A stretch of DNA of 64,000 nt from Arthrobacter sp. B1I2 (GTDB lineage: Bacteria; Actinomycetota; Actinomycetes; Actinomycetales; Micrococcaceae): assembly GCF_030816485.1 (NCBI RefSeq), contig NZ_JAUSYC010000001.1, forward strand, positions 2,170,001-2,234,000, read 5' to 3'. The position numbers and the translations under genes were made by a program. The notes below the pieces were generated by a model. The model was not told the DNA's origin. It did not search any database and was given only the letters and a program-made list of their open reading frames with translations. Below, piece by piece: positions 8,584 to 18,287 of the stretch (the stretch's first letter is position 1; every line of letters starts with the position of its first letter).

Positions 8584-9819
8584 CTAGACGGGCTGGGTGT
8601 TGGGTGGGGGCAGGTCCGGGTTCATGTCCTTCAGGTTCGGGTCCTCTGCGGTCCAAACCTGGATGATGGCCCATGCCACCGCAGCCAGCGGCACGGACAG
8701 CACGGCGCCCACGATTCCGGCCAGGATGGTGCCGGCGGTCAGCGCCATCAGGATCACCAGGGCGTGGAGCTGCAGCGACTTGCCCATGACGATCGGCTGC
8801 AGGAGGTCACCCTCCAGCTGGTTGACCGCGACGACGACGGCCACCACGATCAGCGCCACCACCGGGCCGTTGGCCACCAGGGCCACCAGGGCCGCGAGGA
8901 TCCCGGCGAGCGTTGCACCGACCAGCGGGATGAATGCGGTGATGAAGACGACGATGGCGAGCGGGATGGCCAGCGGCACCTGCATGATCAGCAGCGCCGC
9001 GCCGATGGCCACAGTATCCACCAGGGCCACGATCGCGGTACCCCGGACATAGCCGCCCAGGACCTCAAGGGTGCGGCTGCCCACCCGGCGCAGTTTCGCT
9101 TCGCGCTGGCCGGAGAAGGGGCGGAGGAAGAAGTTCCAGATCTTGGCGCCGTCCTTGAGGAAGAAGAACAGGATGACCACCATGAGGCTGGCCCCCGCGA
9201 TGAATTCCGTCACCATGGACAGTCCCGTTACGGCGCCGGAGCGCACCTGGCTGCTGGTGGCGAACTGCACCACGGCTTCCCGCGCCTGGTCAAGCTGCCC
9301 CTGCTCAATGGGGATGGGCCCGGTCAGGAGGAATTTCTCCAGCTCATCAAGGCCGGATGAAGCCTGGGCTGCCAGCTCGGCCCACTGGTTCCGGACTGAA
9401 AAGTAGATCACGGTGGAGACGCCGGCCAGAATCACCAGCAGCGCCACGAATGCGATGGCGGTGGCCAGTCCGCCGCGTATCCCCCGCCGGCGGAGCATGT
9501 TCACGAACGGACCAATGGCCGCCGCCAGGATCAGTGCTATCAGCATCGGAATGACCAGCAGCTTGATCTGCATCAGGGCAAAGACGGACACGGCGGCGAC
9601 TGTCAGGATCAGCAGGACCTGGGCGGCCCTGCTGCCCACCCTGCCCAGCCCGTCAGCCCAAACGGCCCCCGCCCCTTTGGGCGCCGGTGCTGCCGCTGGC
9701 GTGCTGGATCGCGGCAACACGGTCTTGCCGGGTCCGGCCACGCCATCGCCGTCATCCCGGGACTCCTGCGGCGGCCAGCCGGCCCGCTGTTCTTCGGTAG
9801 AGCGTGCTGGTTTGGCCAT
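8584..9819 (-). CDS. AI-2E transporter family (UPF0118/PerM) membrane protein
   Basis: A 411-residue polytopic membrane protein of the AI-2E/PerM family, with paired N-terminal transmembrane helices (residues ~65-110), a central soluble amphipathic region (~150-210) and a C-terminal helix bundle ending AVAWAIIQV. Family members have been linked to autoinducer-2 export or Na+/H+ antiport; which applies here is not readable. The first ~55 residues are polar and disordered-looking. A SD-like GGAG precedes the ATG. It is monocistronic. Confidence 0.85.
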   Translation of the reverse strand: MAKPARSTEEQRAGWPPQESRDDGDGVAGPGKTVLPRSSTPAAAPAPKGAGAVWADGLGRVGSRAAQVLLILTVAAVSVFALMQIKLLVIPMLIALILAAAIGPFVNMLRRRGIRGGLATAIAFVALLVILAGVSTVIYFSVRNQWAELAAQASSGLDELEKFLLTGPIPIEQGQLDQAREAVVQFATSSQVRSGAVTGLSMVTEFIAGASLMVVILFFFLKDGAKIWNFFLRPFSGQREAKLRRVGSRTLEVLGGYVRGTAIVALVDTVAIGAALLIMQVPLAIPLAIVVFITAFIPLVGATLAGILAALVALVANGPVVALIVVAVVVAVNQLEGDLLQPIVMGKSLQLHALVILMALTAGTILAGIVGAVLSVPLAAVAWAIIQVWTAEDPNLKDMNPDLPPPNTQPV

Positions 9820-9880
9820 GGGAACTCCTCAATCATTGCCGGTGCCTGTCGGGCGCCGGCAGGCACTGATACATCGGTCA

Positions 9881-9900
9881 GATAGTAAGCCTACTGATTG
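9881..9900 (-). promoter_or_regulatory. ATCAGTAGGCTT-type promoter-region motif
   Basis: Read on the minus strand this is CAATCAGTAGGCTTACTATC, 61-80 bases upstream of the AI-2E family gene. A nearly identical stretch (AATCAGTAGGCTTGCTTTC) occurs at 19366-19384 before the topoisomerase IB gene. It could be a shared promoter or operator; nothing more can be said. Confidence 0.4.
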
Positions 9901-9936
9901 ATTTCGCCAGGGGTAACCGGCGGGCCCGCCCACCCA

Positions 9937-10003
9937 TGGAGTTTTTGGACAGATACCGCGACCTCCGCGGCGCTCAAGCCGTGATATCTGTCCAAAAACT
10001 CCA
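9937..10003. repeat. REP-like palindromic repeat, copy 1
   Basis: Arms TGGAGTTTTTGGACAGATA (9937-9955) and its exact complement (9985-10003) enclose a 29-base GC-rich centre that itself contains CCGCGG. Two further copies occur at 21919-21982 and 57827-57895. This copy lies just past the 3' end of the minus-strand GntR gene, where it can act as a terminator. Confidence 0.8.
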
Positions 10004-10015
10004 CGGGGAGGGGGG

Positions 10016-10696
10016 CTACTCCGCCAGCCACTCCGGGCAGGAGTTCAAATTCCGGTTCACGGTGGCCACGGCGGCATCCTCGTCACGGCGCTCAATGGCT
10101 TCGAGCAGGGTTTCATGGCCGTCCCGGGGGAGTCCGTTGAAGCCCGGCCGGCGCTGCTGCTTGAGGAGATCCTGGTGGAACACCGTCCCAAAGCTGGCGT
10201 AGAGCTCATGCAGCAGCGGATTGCCGGAGGCATTTGCGATGCCCAAGTGGAAACGCCAGTCGGCGTCCGCCCAGGCCTCGAAGTCCCCGTTCCTCCAGGC
10301 CTGGTCCCGGGCGGTGAGGAGCCCACGCAGGGAGGCGGCGTCGTCGTCCGTTGCATTCCTGGCCGCCAGCCGGGCAGCCTGCGTGTCCAGGGCCAGCCGG
10401 ACCTCCAGGATGTGCTGCTCCGTGTGGTCCTGGTACATCCGGCGGGCGGCGCCGGACATCTCGCTCGTGGCGCGGACGTAGGTGCCGTCCCCGCGCCGCA
10501 CCTCCAGCATGCCGCCGTGCGCAAGGGCCTTGACCGCTTCGCGCAGGGTCCCGCGGGAAACGCCCAGGCGGGCCATGAGTTCGGGCTCGGGCGGGATGCG
10601 CTGGTTCAGGGCCCATTCGCCGGAGTGGACCATGTTCCGCAGCTTGGCCGTGACTTCGGCGGCGAGCGGCGTGCGGACTGAAGGGCTCAGGGACAT
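10016..10696 (-). CDS. GntR family regulator, FadR subfamily
   Basis: A 226-residue regulator. Winged helix at residues ~10-75 (EVTAKLRNMVHSGEW, then LGVSRGTLREAVKAL), then an all-helical FCD effector domain (~80-215) with the metal/ligand-lining His and Asp/Arg residues typical of the class (DWRFHLGIANASGN). The ATG at 10696 is chosen because GGAAGGA lies nine bases upstream, overlapping the end of the MFS gene. It is cotranscribed behind that transporter, so it probably controls its expression in response to the transported acid or amine. Confidence 0.88.
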   Translation of the reverse strand: MSLSPSVRTPLAAEVTAKLRNMVHSGEWALNQRIPPEPELMARLGVSRGTLREAVKALAHGGMLEVRRGDGTYVRATSEMSGAARRMYQDHTEQHILEVRLALDTQAARLAARNATDDDAASLRGLLTARDQAWRNGDFEAWADADWRFHLGIANASGNPLLHELYASFGTVFHQDLLKQQRRPGFNGLPRDGHETLLEAIERRDEDAAVATVNRNLNSCPEWLAE

Positions 10697-10701
10697 GGGT
10701 G

Positions 10702-11988
10702 TTAGTTCCTTCCCGTTGCGGCGGTTCCGGGCATGGCGCGGCCGGTGATCAGGTGGGACACCACGATCTGGACCAGGGCCAGTGCCAGCAGCAGCACCAG
10801 CGGCACGGTCCAGCCGCCGGTGGCGCTGTGCAGCAGGCCCATGCCAAACGGACCCGCCGTTGCCAGCAGGTAACCCGAGGACTGGGCCAGCGTGGACAGT
10901 GCAGTGGTTTCGGCGGTGCTGGTGCCGCTGCGGCTGATCATGACCATTACCAGGGGGAAGATGCCCAGGCCAAAACCCAGCAGGACGGCGGGAATGACCG
11001 CCAGGCCCACGGGCAGGAACAGCAGCGCCAGGATCCCCACGGCCATGGTGATGCTCACCAGGTAGAACGCCGGGCGCAGCATCCGCGGACGGGAACCGAC
11101 GGCAATCAGCACCATGCCCGCGGGGACGGAGACCAGCTGCATGAGCCCGAACATCAGCCCGCTGTCCGAGGCGCTCAGGCCCATGGTGGTGAGCATGTAC
11201 GGGAACCAGCTCAGGAGGGCATAGGCGAGCAGTGCCTGCAGCGTGAAGATGGCGGTGAGGAGCTGGCCCTTGCGCGTCCGCAGCAGCGGCCAAGGGGACA
11301 CGTGGCCGGCCGTGCTCCGGACTGTGTGTCGGTGGGCGTGCAGTGCCACGGGAAGGAAGCCCAGGAAGGCCAGCACTGCGGTGATCCCCACGGCACCGAC
11401 GGCGGCGGACGGGGACCCGAGTGCCTGGGCCAGCGGCACCACCGCGACCGCAGTGACGGTGGCCCCGGTGGTCATGGTGACCGTGTAGACGGCGGTCATG
11501 AGCGAGGTGCGGGATGCGAAGTGCTCGCGGATGAAGGATGGCATGGCCACATTGCAGATCGCCAGCCCGGACATGCCGACCACGCTGCCGGCCACGAGCA
11601 TGCCGGTGGAAGGGATGCCGCGGAGCAGCAGCCCGCCGGCCAGGAGGGCCAGTGACAGCAGGATCGCTTTCTCCACGCCCACCTTGCCGCTGAGCCAGGA
11701 GGTGGCGGCGCCCGCCACGGCGAAACACAGCGTGGGGATGGACGGGATGATGGCCGCCACCAGGGTCCCGTAGCCCAGCACGGCCTGCAGGTCGTGCAGC
11801 AGGGCGGACGCTCCGGTGATGCCCGCCCGCAGGTTCAGTCCGATCAGCACCAGCGCAATGACACCGAACACGACGGCGGAGCGCGGCTTGGCAGGAGCCG
11901 TCCCGGTTGCCCGGGCGGTGGGGGCTGCGGTGGCTGCGGTGGTTGCCGGGGCGGCAACGGGCGCGGAAGCGGGGGGAGTGGCGGGCAT
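10702..11988 (-). CDS. MFS transporter, CynX/NimT type
   Basis: A 428-residue major facilitator with 12 predicted transmembrane helices after a disordered Ala/Pro/Thr-rich leader of ~35 residues. The first helix has GLNLRAGITGASALL, the pattern of the cyanate/2-nitroimidazole (CynX/NimT) group, whose members move small molecules across the inner membrane. The ATG at 11988 is the most likely start; the frame is open far upstream. The GntR gene starts five bases after its stop, and the two form an operon. The substrate is unknown. Confidence 0.82.
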   Translation of the reverse strand: MPATPPASAPVAAPATTAATAAPTARATGTAPAKPRSAVVFGVIALVLIGLNLRAGITGASALLHDLQAVLGYGTLVAAIIPSIPTLCFAVAGAATSWLSGKVGVEKAILLSLALLAGGLLLRGIPSTGMLVAGSVVGMSGLAICNVAMPSFIREHFASRTSLMTAVYTVTMTTGATVTAVAVVPLAQALGSPSAAVGAVGITAVLAFLGFLPVALHAHRHTVRSTAGHVSPWPLLRTRKGQLLTAIFTLQALLAYALLSWFPYMLTTMGLSASDSGLMFGLMQLVSVPAGMVLIAVGSRPRMLRPAFYLVSITMAVGILALLFLPVGLAVIPAVLLGFGLGIFPLVMVMISRSGTSTAETTALSTLAQSSGYLLATAGPFGMGLLHSATGGWTVPLVLLLALALVQIVVSHLITGRAMPGTAATGRN

Positions 11989-12125
11989 ACTCTCCACTGT
12001 AAAGGTTAGACGTTTGATGTTTGCCGTTCTGTGGCCAACCTCTCCGCGCCGGCAGCCCCTGCAATAGACTGCCAAAGGGACTGTCGGAGGGCCTGGTGCA
12101 GACCAGGTGGTGCGGAAGGACGGCT

Positions 12126-13727
12126 GTGGAAGCTTCCCGGGGACTTGAAATTGAGAAGAAGTACGACGTCGACGCCGGCGCCGTCGTGCCCGCCCTCGAG
12201 CATGCTGCCGGGGTGGCCCGTACGGGCAAGCCCCATACCGACCTCCTGGAGGCGGTGTATTTCGACACCCCCGACCATGCCCTCGCCGCGCGCCGCATCA
12301 CACTCCGCCGCCGCACGGGCGGGAAGGACGCCGGCTGGCACCTGAAGCTGCCGCCACAGGCTGCCGTTTCGGGTGAAGGCCCGCAGCAGCGGACGGAGCT
12401 GCATGCACCCCTCGGCCGCCCCGACGCCGTCCCGGACACCCTGCTCAACCACCTTCACGCCTACCTCAGGGGTGCCGTCCCGGTGCCGGTGGTCCGCCTG
12501 GAAACCCGGCGCACCACATACCCCTTGTACGGGGACGACGGCGTGCACCTCGCCGACCTCGCCGACGACCAGGTCACCGCCGAAAGGCTGGAGGACGGGG
12601 ATAAACCCAGTCAGCAGTGGCGTGAGTGGGAGCTGGAACTGGTGCACGGCGCCCCCAGCCTCTTTGGGCCGGTGGAGGAACTGCTCGCCACTGCCGGTGC
12701 CCGGCCAGCCGGGCACGCCTCCAAACTGGCGCGCGCACTGGGCGATGACAAAAGAGCTGGCAAGGCGGCCCGGAAGCGCGCCCCGGCCGGCGGTGAAGCC
12801 GGCGGCCCTGCCGCCGCTCAAAGCGCCCCCGCGCTCCTGGCCGGCAAACGCGCCCCGGCTGCCGCCGTCGTCACCGTCTATGTCAGCGGGCAGATCGAGC
12901 AGATCCTCGCCAAAGACGCCGCTGTCCGGGGAGAGGAACCCGAGGCAGTACACGCCATGCGCTCAGCAGCCCGCCGGATCCGTTCGATCCTGGGTGCTTA
13001 CGGCAGGCTTTACCGGGCATCACCGGTGCGCAAGCTGCGGGCCGAGCTGAAGTGGCTGGGACAGCTGCTGGGCCAGCCGCGTGACGCCGAAGTCCTGCGG
13101 GTGCAGCTCCGCGGACAGCTGGCCGCACTGCCGCCCGGGGAAGGCGTTGCGGGGGCAACAACGCAGCTGGAACAGCGCACGGGCAGCGATTACGACGCCG
13201 CCTACCGGCTCCTGCAGGAAGCCCTGCTAACTGACCGCTACTTCCGGCTCCTGGACAAACTCGAGGATTTCCGCGACAACCCGCCGGTGCGCGCCCAGGC
13301 GGTGAGGTCCGGGCGGCGGGCGGCGGCGAAGGCCGTGGACAAAGCCGCCAAACGGCTGCGGCGCTCGCGCAAGGCTGCCAAGCGCGCGCGGCGCGGCAGG
13401 GAGCAGGAGCTTGCCCTCCACCGGGTGCGCAAGGACGCCAAGCGGCTGCGCCATGTGGCTGAATCAGCGGCGCTGGTGCACGGCAAGCGCGCCGGCAAGG
13501 TGGCCAAGGCGGCACGCCGGCAGCAAAAGATCCTGGGCCTGTTCCAGGACGCCGCGGTGGCCCGCGACCTGCTGGCCGCCGTTGCCGGTGATGGCACCGA
13601 CATGGCCACCGCGGGCATCTATGCGCAGCTGCTCAACCAGCAGGAGGAACGCATGCTGGCGGCCCAGGCCGACTTCCGGAAGGCATGGAAGAAATCGCGC
13701 GACCTGCTGGGCCACGGCGTCATCTGA
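12126..13727 (+). CDS. CYTH and CHAD domain-containing protein
   Basis: A 533-residue cytoplasmic protein. CYTH domain (residues ~1-200) starts with the GLEIEKKY signature (ExExK) used for triphosphate and metal binding; CHAD domain (~245-530) carries the conserved basic helices VHAMRSAARRIRSIL and LHRVRKDAKRLRH, which in known CHAD proteins bind polyphosphate. The middle is an Ala/Arg-rich linker. The GTG at 12126 is chosen for its GGAAGGA five bases upstream. It is divergent from the MFS gene. A role in phosphate or polyphosphate metabolism is inferred from the domains. Confidence 0.9.
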   Translation: MEASRGLEIEKKYDVDAGAVVPALEHAAGVARTGKPHTDLLEAVYFDTPDHALAARRITLRRRTGGKDAGWHLKLPPQAAVSGEGPQQRTELHAPLGRPDAVPDTLLNHLHAYLRGAVPVPVVRLETRRTTYPLYGDDGVHLADLADDQVTAERLEDGDKPSQQWREWELELVHGAPSLFGPVEELLATAGARPAGHASKLARALGDDKRAGKAARKRAPAGGEAGGPAAAQSAPALLAGKRAPAAAVVTVYVSGQIEQILAKDAAVRGEEPEAVHAMRSAARRIRSILGAYGRLYRASPVRKLRAELKWLGQLLGQPRDAEVLRVQLRGQLAALPPGEGVAGATTQLEQRTGSDYDAAYRLLQEALLTDRYFRLLDKLEDFRDNPPVRAQAVRSGRRAAAKAVDKAAKRLRRSRKAAKRARRGREQELALHRVRKDAKRLRHVAESAALVHGKRAGKVAKAARRQQKILGLFQDAAVARDLLAAVAGDGTDMATAGIYAQLLNQQEERMLAAQADFRKAWKKSRDLLGHGVI

Positions 13728-13749
13728 GCCCGGCGGCCGGAAGTTCCGC

Positions 13750-15186
13750 CTACTTGCCCTGCCGCGCCGACAGGCGGGCAACGGCCAGGGCGAGCCACAG
13801 CTGCACCCGGTCGGCGGTCACGGCGGGGTCGTACCCGGTCAGTTCGGTGATCTGGGCCAGCCGGTACCGCACGGTGTTGCGGTGCAGAGTGAGTTCTTCC
13901 GCCACCGCGGCCACCGAGCCGTTGTTGTTCAGGTAGCTCTCCAGCGTGGCCATCAGCTCGGAGCCGTGCGCGGCATCGAAGGACCTCAGCGGGTTCAGTG
14001 ACTCATGCGCCATATCCGCCAGCGGCACATCCTCGCTGGCCAGCAGCAGCGAGGTCAGGCTGAGCCGCTCCGGTTCGTTGACGGGCAGGCCGTGGCCGGC
14101 GGCGTCCCGCGCCTCGAAGTAGCTCCAGCGGAGGCCGTTCGGCTTGGTGTACGCGCCTCCGATGCCGATCGTGGCGTGGATCCCGGCTTCGGCGAGGTGG
14201 TCGCTCAACTTCCGTGCCAGTGCAGGCGCGGTCCCGCCGTCGTCATTGAGCACCAGCACCAGGTCCTTGCCCACGACGGCGGCAACGGCCTTCTCCAGTT
14301 CCTGCGGCACGGAGGTGCTTCCCAGTGCCTTGCCGTGGGCTGCCGAGACGGCCAGCAGCACCACGTTCTTGCGGGTGCTGTTCACGCCCACCCCGGCCAG
14401 GCGGCGCTGCGCCTCGCTGGTCTCCAGCGCACCGTGGATCACGTCCTCCAGCACCTGGCCGCACAGGGCGCGCTGGGCCTGCCGCTGCTTGACCATGTTG
14501 TTCAGCTCCACGCTGATCAGGTTCTGCGCATAACCGATGATGCCCGTGTCCTCGAACGGCTGGCGCACCCACAGCGTGCAGGCATCGCGCCGCCCTGTGG
14601 GCACGGGGTAACTGGACCAGGCGTCCGCCGAGGGGCTGGCCTTGCTGCTGTTGTACAGCTGCGCCGTGAACTGGGTGAGGGCAATGTCCGTGCGCAGCAT
14701 GCCGCCCAGGTTCTTCAGCAGCTCGGCCAGCCCGCCGCCGGTCAGCAGCGCCCGGGCCAGCACCTGGTGCCCGGCGATCAGCCGTTCCAGCTTGGCGTAG
14801 TGGTCCGCCGACTGGGCATCGGCCACCAGCTTGGTGATGGCGATGAACGGGGTCTCGTACGGCACTTCCACCACCGGCAGGCCCCAGCGGTTGGCCTCCG
14901 CCAGGAGTGCCGGCGGCACCGCCTCATGGGACAGGCCCACGCCGAATCCGATGCCCACGGCCCCGGCCCGCTGCGCCTGGCGGACAAAACGGCGCTGCTC
15001 AGGGGCGGAACGCAGCCGCAGGCCGGTGGTGAGGACCAGCTCCCCGCCGTTGAGGAACCGCTGCGGATCCTCCAGTTCCGTGACGGCGACCCAGTTGATG
15101 TCCTGGTTCCAGGTAGTCTCGGCCACGCCCGCCTTGGACAGCTTCAGGGAGGACACGCCCACCAGGGCAGCAAGGGAAATGGCCAT
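13750..15186 (-). CDS. PucR family transcriptional regulator
   Basis: A 478-residue regulator: N-terminal PucR-type sensor domain (residues ~10-130), a central GGDEF-like/CdaR region, and a C-terminal Fis-like helix-turn-helix (residues ~425-475, GSVAAVAEELTLHRNTVRYRL). It is divergent from the aldehyde dehydrogenase-GabT pair. PucR-type proteins often activate degradation of nitrogen compounds, so it is the obvious candidate regulator of the GABA genes. The shared promoter region is 15187-15354. Confidence 0.88.
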   Translation of the reverse strand: MAISLAALVGVSSLKLSKAGVAETTWNQDINWVAVTELEDPQRFLNGGELVLTTGLRLRSAPEQRRFVRQAQRAGAVGIGFGVGLSHEAVPPALLAEANRWGLPVVEVPYETPFIAITKLVADAQSADHYAKLERLIAGHQVLARALLTGGGLAELLKNLGGMLRTDIALTQFTAQLYNSSKASPSADAWSSYPVPTGRRDACTLWVRQPFEDTGIIGYAQNLISVELNNMVKQRQAQRALCGQVLEDVIHGALETSEAQRRLAGVGVNSTRKNVVLLAVSAAHGKALGSTSVPQELEKAVAAVVGKDLVLVLNDDGGTAPALARKLSDHLAEAGIHATIGIGGAYTKPNGLRWSYFEARDAAGHGLPVNEPERLSLTSLLLASEDVPLADMAHESLNPLRSFDAAHGSELMATLESYLNNNGSVAAVAEELTLHRNTVRYRLAQITELTGYDPAVTADRVQLWLALAVARLSARQGK

Positions 15187-15354
15187 GAAGCAAGGATAAA
15201 CGTGAGCTGGGCAACCGCACTAAACCTCTTTGAGAAGGGTGTGCAGGTGGCTATTCACCCCGCTTGGGTGCTGGCATAGGCTCAAGGCAGTTCCATCCAT
15301 CCGTCCTGGTTTCCGCCCGGCCGCCGATGGCCCTTACGAAAGAGGTTGCACACC

Positions 15355-16785
15355 GTGGTCCAAACCTTGCAGAACTTCATCAACGGGAAGTTCGTCACCC
15401 CCGCCGGCACCACCCTGCTCGACGTGGTCAACCCCACCAACGGCGAAGTGGTGGCGCAGGCCCCCGTCTCGGTGCAGGCGGACGTCGATGCCGCCATGGC
15501 GGCAGCCAAGGACGCCTTCAGGACCTGGAAGCATGTCACCCCGGGCCAGCGGCAGCTGATGCTGCTCAAGCTCGCCGACGCCATCGAGGCCAACAGCGAC
15601 GAACTCGTCGAAGCCCAGCACCGCAACACTGGCCAGGTCCGCTCGCTGATCGCCTCGGAGGAAGTGGCGGCCGGCGCCGACCAGCTCCGCTTCTTCGCCG
15701 GGGCCGCCCGCATCCTGGAAGGCAAGTCCGCCGGCGAGTACTTCGAGGGGCACACCTCCTACGTCCGCCGCGAACCCATCGGGGTGGTGGCCCAGGTGGC
15801 CCCCTGGAACTACCCGTTCCTGATGGCTATCTGGAAGATCGGTCCCGCGCTTGCCGCCGGCAACACAGTGGTCCTGAAGCCGTCGGACACCACCCCCGAA
15901 TCCACGCTGGTCCTGGCCCGCCTTGCCGGCGACATCTTCCCGGCCGGCGTGCTGAACGTGGTGCTCGGCACCGGCGAGACCGGCGCCATGATGGTGGAGC
16001 ACAAGGTCCCCGGCCTGGTGTCCATCACCGGCTCGGTCCGCGCCGGCATCGCTGTTGCCTCCGGTGCCGCCAAGGGCCTCAAGCGCGCCCACCTGGAGCT
16101 GGGCGGCAAGGCCCCGGCAATCGTGTTCAAGGACGCCGACATCAAGAAGAGCGCCGCGGCCATCGCCGAGTTCGCCTTCTTCAACGCCGGCCAGGACTGC
16201 ACCGCTATCACCCGCGTGCTGGTGGAGGACTCCGTGCACGACGACGTCGTGGCCGCCATGGTGGAGCACACCAGGACCCTGCACACCGGCTCGCAGAACG
16301 ACGAAGACAACTACTTCGGCCCGCTGAACAACGTGAACCACTTCAACGCCGTCACTTCCGTGGTGGAGAACCTGCCGGCCAACTGCCGGATCGAAACCGG
16401 CGGCCACCGCGCAGGGGAAAAGGGCTTCTTCTTCGAACCCACCATCATCACCGGCGCGAAGCAGACCGACGACGTGGTGCAGAAGGAAACGTTCGGCCCC
16501 GTCATCACGGTGCAGAAGTTCAGCACCGAAGAAGAAGCCGTGGCCCTGGCCAACGACGTGGACTACGCCCTGGCTTCGAGCGTCTGGACCACCAACCACG
16601 GCACCGCCATGCGGCTGAGCCGTGACCTGGACTTCGGCGCCGTCTGGATCAACACCCACATCCTGCTCACCGCTGAAATGCCGCACGGCGGATTCAAGCA
16701 GTCCGGCTACGGCAAGGACCTCTCCATGTACGGCGTGGAGGACTACACGCGCATCAAGCACGTGATGAGTGCGCTGGATGCCTGA
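15355..16785 (+). CDS. aldehyde dehydrogenase, gamma-aminobutyraldehyde/succinate-semialdehyde type
   Basis: A 476-residue NAD(P)+-dependent aldehyde dehydrogenase. The catalytic Cys282 lies in FNAGQDCTA and the general-base Glu in LELGGKAP; APWNYP is the cofactor-binding segment. The GTG at 15355 has AGAGG nine bases upstream. With gabT 55 bases downstream it probably oxidises gamma-aminobutyraldehyde (putrescine route) or succinate semialdehyde; the QDCTA context favours the former, but sequence alone does not decide. Control by the divergent PucR protein is likely. Confidence 0.85.
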   Translation: MVQTLQNFINGKFVTPAGTTLLDVVNPTNGEVVAQAPVSVQADVDAAMAAAKDAFRTWKHVTPGQRQLMLLKLADAIEANSDELVEAQHRNTGQVRSLIASEEVAAGADQLRFFAGAARILEGKSAGEYFEGHTSYVRREPIGVVAQVAPWNYPFLMAIWKIGPALAAGNTVVLKPSDTTPESTLVLARLAGDIFPAGVLNVVLGTGETGAMMVEHKVPGLVSITGSVRAGIAVASGAAKGLKRAHLELGGKAPAIVFKDADIKKSAAAIAEFAFFNAGQDCTAITRVLVEDSVHDDVVAAMVEHTRTLHTGSQNDEDNYFGPLNNVNHFNAVTSVVENLPANCRIETGGHRAGEKGFFFEPTIITGAKQTDDVVQKETFGPVITVQKFSTEEEAVALANDVDYALASSVWTTNHGTAMRLSRDLDFGAVWINTHILLTAEMPHGGFKQSGYGKDLSMYGVEDYTRIKHVMSALDA

Positions 16786-16840
16786 CATTTCCCCGCTGGT
16801 TGAGCCTGCCGAAACCCTGGAATCGTAGAAAGAAAGAACC

Positions 16841-18211
16841 ATGACCACCACCGCATCAGACATCACCTTCCGCCTGGAGCAGAAGCGCAACATCCACGCC
16901 GACTTCCCCGGCCCCAAGTCCGTGGCACTGACCGAACGCCGCAAGTCCGTGGTGGCTGCCGGCGTCGCCTCCAGCGTCCCGGTCTACGTTGCAGACGCCG
17001 ATGGCGGCATCATCCATGACGTCGACGGCAACTCCTTCATCGACCTGGGCTCGGGCATCGCCGTGACCAGCGTGGGAGCGTCCGATCCCGCCGTCGTCGG
17101 GGCCGTCAAGGAAGCCGTGGAGCACTTCACCCACACCTGCTTCATGGTCACCCCCTACGAAGGCTACGTGGCGGTCGCCGAGCAGCTGAACCGCCTGACC
17201 CCGGGCGACCACGAAAAGCGCAGCGTCCTGTTCAACTCCGGCGCGGAAGCCGTGGAGAACGCCGTCAAGGTGGCCCGCCTGGCAACCGGCCGGGACGCCG
17301 TCGTCGCCTTTGATCACGCCTACCACGGCCGCACCAACCTGACCATGGCGCTGACCGCCAAGGCCATGCCGTACAAGACCAACTTCGGCCCGTTCGCGCC
17401 CGAGGTCTACCGGATGCCCATGAGCTACCCGTACCGGGAGGAAAACCCCTCCATCACGGGTGCCGAGGCCGCCAAGCGTGCCATCACCATGATCGAAAAG
17501 CAGATCGGCGGCGACCAGGTCGCCGCGATCATCATCGAGCCCATCCAGGGCGAGGGCGGCTTCATCGTCCCGGCCGAAGGCTTCCTGCCCGAGCTGGCCG
17601 CCTGGGCCAAGGAGAAGGGCATCGTCTTCATCGCGGACGAGGTCCAGTCCGGCTTCTGCCGCACCGGCGAATGGTTCGCCGTCAACCACGAAGGTGTTGT
17701 GCCGGACATCATCACCATGGCCAAGGGCATCGCCGGCGGCATGCCGCTGTCCGCCATCACCGGCCGCGCCGATCTGCTGGACGCCGTGCACCCGGGCGGC
17801 CTGGGCGGAACCTACGGCGGCAACCCGGTGGCCTGCGCCGCCGCGCTGGCCTCCATCGGATCCATGGAGGAGCACGACCTGAACGGCCGTGCCCGCCACA
17901 TCGAGGAACTCGCGCTGGGCCGGCTGCGTGACCTGCAGGCCGAACTCGCCGGTGCCGGTACCGCCGTGATCGGCGACGTCCGCGGCCGCGGTGCCATGCT
18001 CGCCGTCGAACTTGTCCAGGCCGGCTCCAAGGAACCGAACCCGGAACTGACCAAGGCCGTTGCCGCCGTCTGCCTGAAGGAAGGCGTCATCATCCTCACC
18101 TGCGGCACCTACGGCAACGTCATCCGCCTGCTGCCCCCGCTGGTCATCACCGACGAGCTGCTGAACGACGGCCTCGAGGTCCTCGCCGCCGCCATCAAGG
18201 CCCACGCCTAA
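16841..18211 (+). CDS. gabT: 4-aminobutyrate aminotransferase
   Basis: A 456-residue class-III PLP aminotransferase that converts GABA and 2-oxoglutarate to succinate semialdehyde and glutamate. The PLP lysine is Lys295 in TMAKGIAGGMPLSA; the Asp that binds the pyridine nitrogen is in FIADEVQSGF, and the phosphate-binding NSGAEAVENAVK is near residue 135. It is co-directional with the aldehyde dehydrogenase gene and ends before a strong bidirectional terminator. Confidence 0.92.
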   Translation: MTTTASDITFRLEQKRNIHADFPGPKSVALTERRKSVVAAGVASSVPVYVADADGGIIHDVDGNSFIDLGSGIAVTSVGASDPAVVGAVKEAVEHFTHTCFMVTPYEGYVAVAEQLNRLTPGDHEKRSVLFNSGAEAVENAVKVARLATGRDAVVAFDHAYHGRTNLTMALTAKAMPYKTNFGPFAPEVYRMPMSYPYREENPSITGAEAAKRAITMIEKQIGGDQVAAIIIEPIQGEGGFIVPAEGFLPELAAWAKEKGIVFIADEVQSGFCRTGEWFAVNHEGVVPDIITMAKGIAGGMPLSAITGRADLLDAVHPGGLGGTYGGNPVACAAALASIGSMEEHDLNGRARHIEELALGRLRDLQAELAGAGTAVIGDVRGRGAMLAVELVQAGSKEPNPELTKAVAAVCLKEGVIILTCGTYGNVIRLLPPLVITDELLNDGLEVLAAAIKAHA

Positions 18212-18235
18212 CCGGAACGACTCCCTCCGGCAACG

Positions 18236-18275
18236 CAAAGAAGGCGGGCTCCCAGTTGGGAGCCCGCCTTCTTTG
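18236..18275. terminator. bidirectional rho-independent terminator
   Basis: A perfect 18-base stem (18236-18253 with 18258-18275) around the loop AGTT, with A-rich and T-rich outer ends (CAAAGAAGG / CCTTCTTTG). It separates the convergent gabT and rarD genes and should work in both directions. Confidence 0.9.
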
Positions 18276-18287
18276 TTGGTCGGTGCG

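Noticed and set aside
10016..12448. 810-codon minus-strand frame spanning the GntR gene and the region of the MFS gene
   Set aside because: Only its C-terminal 226 codons encode a real protein (GntR). The rest is antisense- or frame-shadow of the MFS transporter and CYTH gene; the Shine-Dalgarno at 10696 decides the start.
15334..18238. Long open frames antisense to the aldehyde dehydrogenase and gabT genes
   Set aside because: Both sense genes are complete with catalytic residues. The antisense translations have no recognisable domain.
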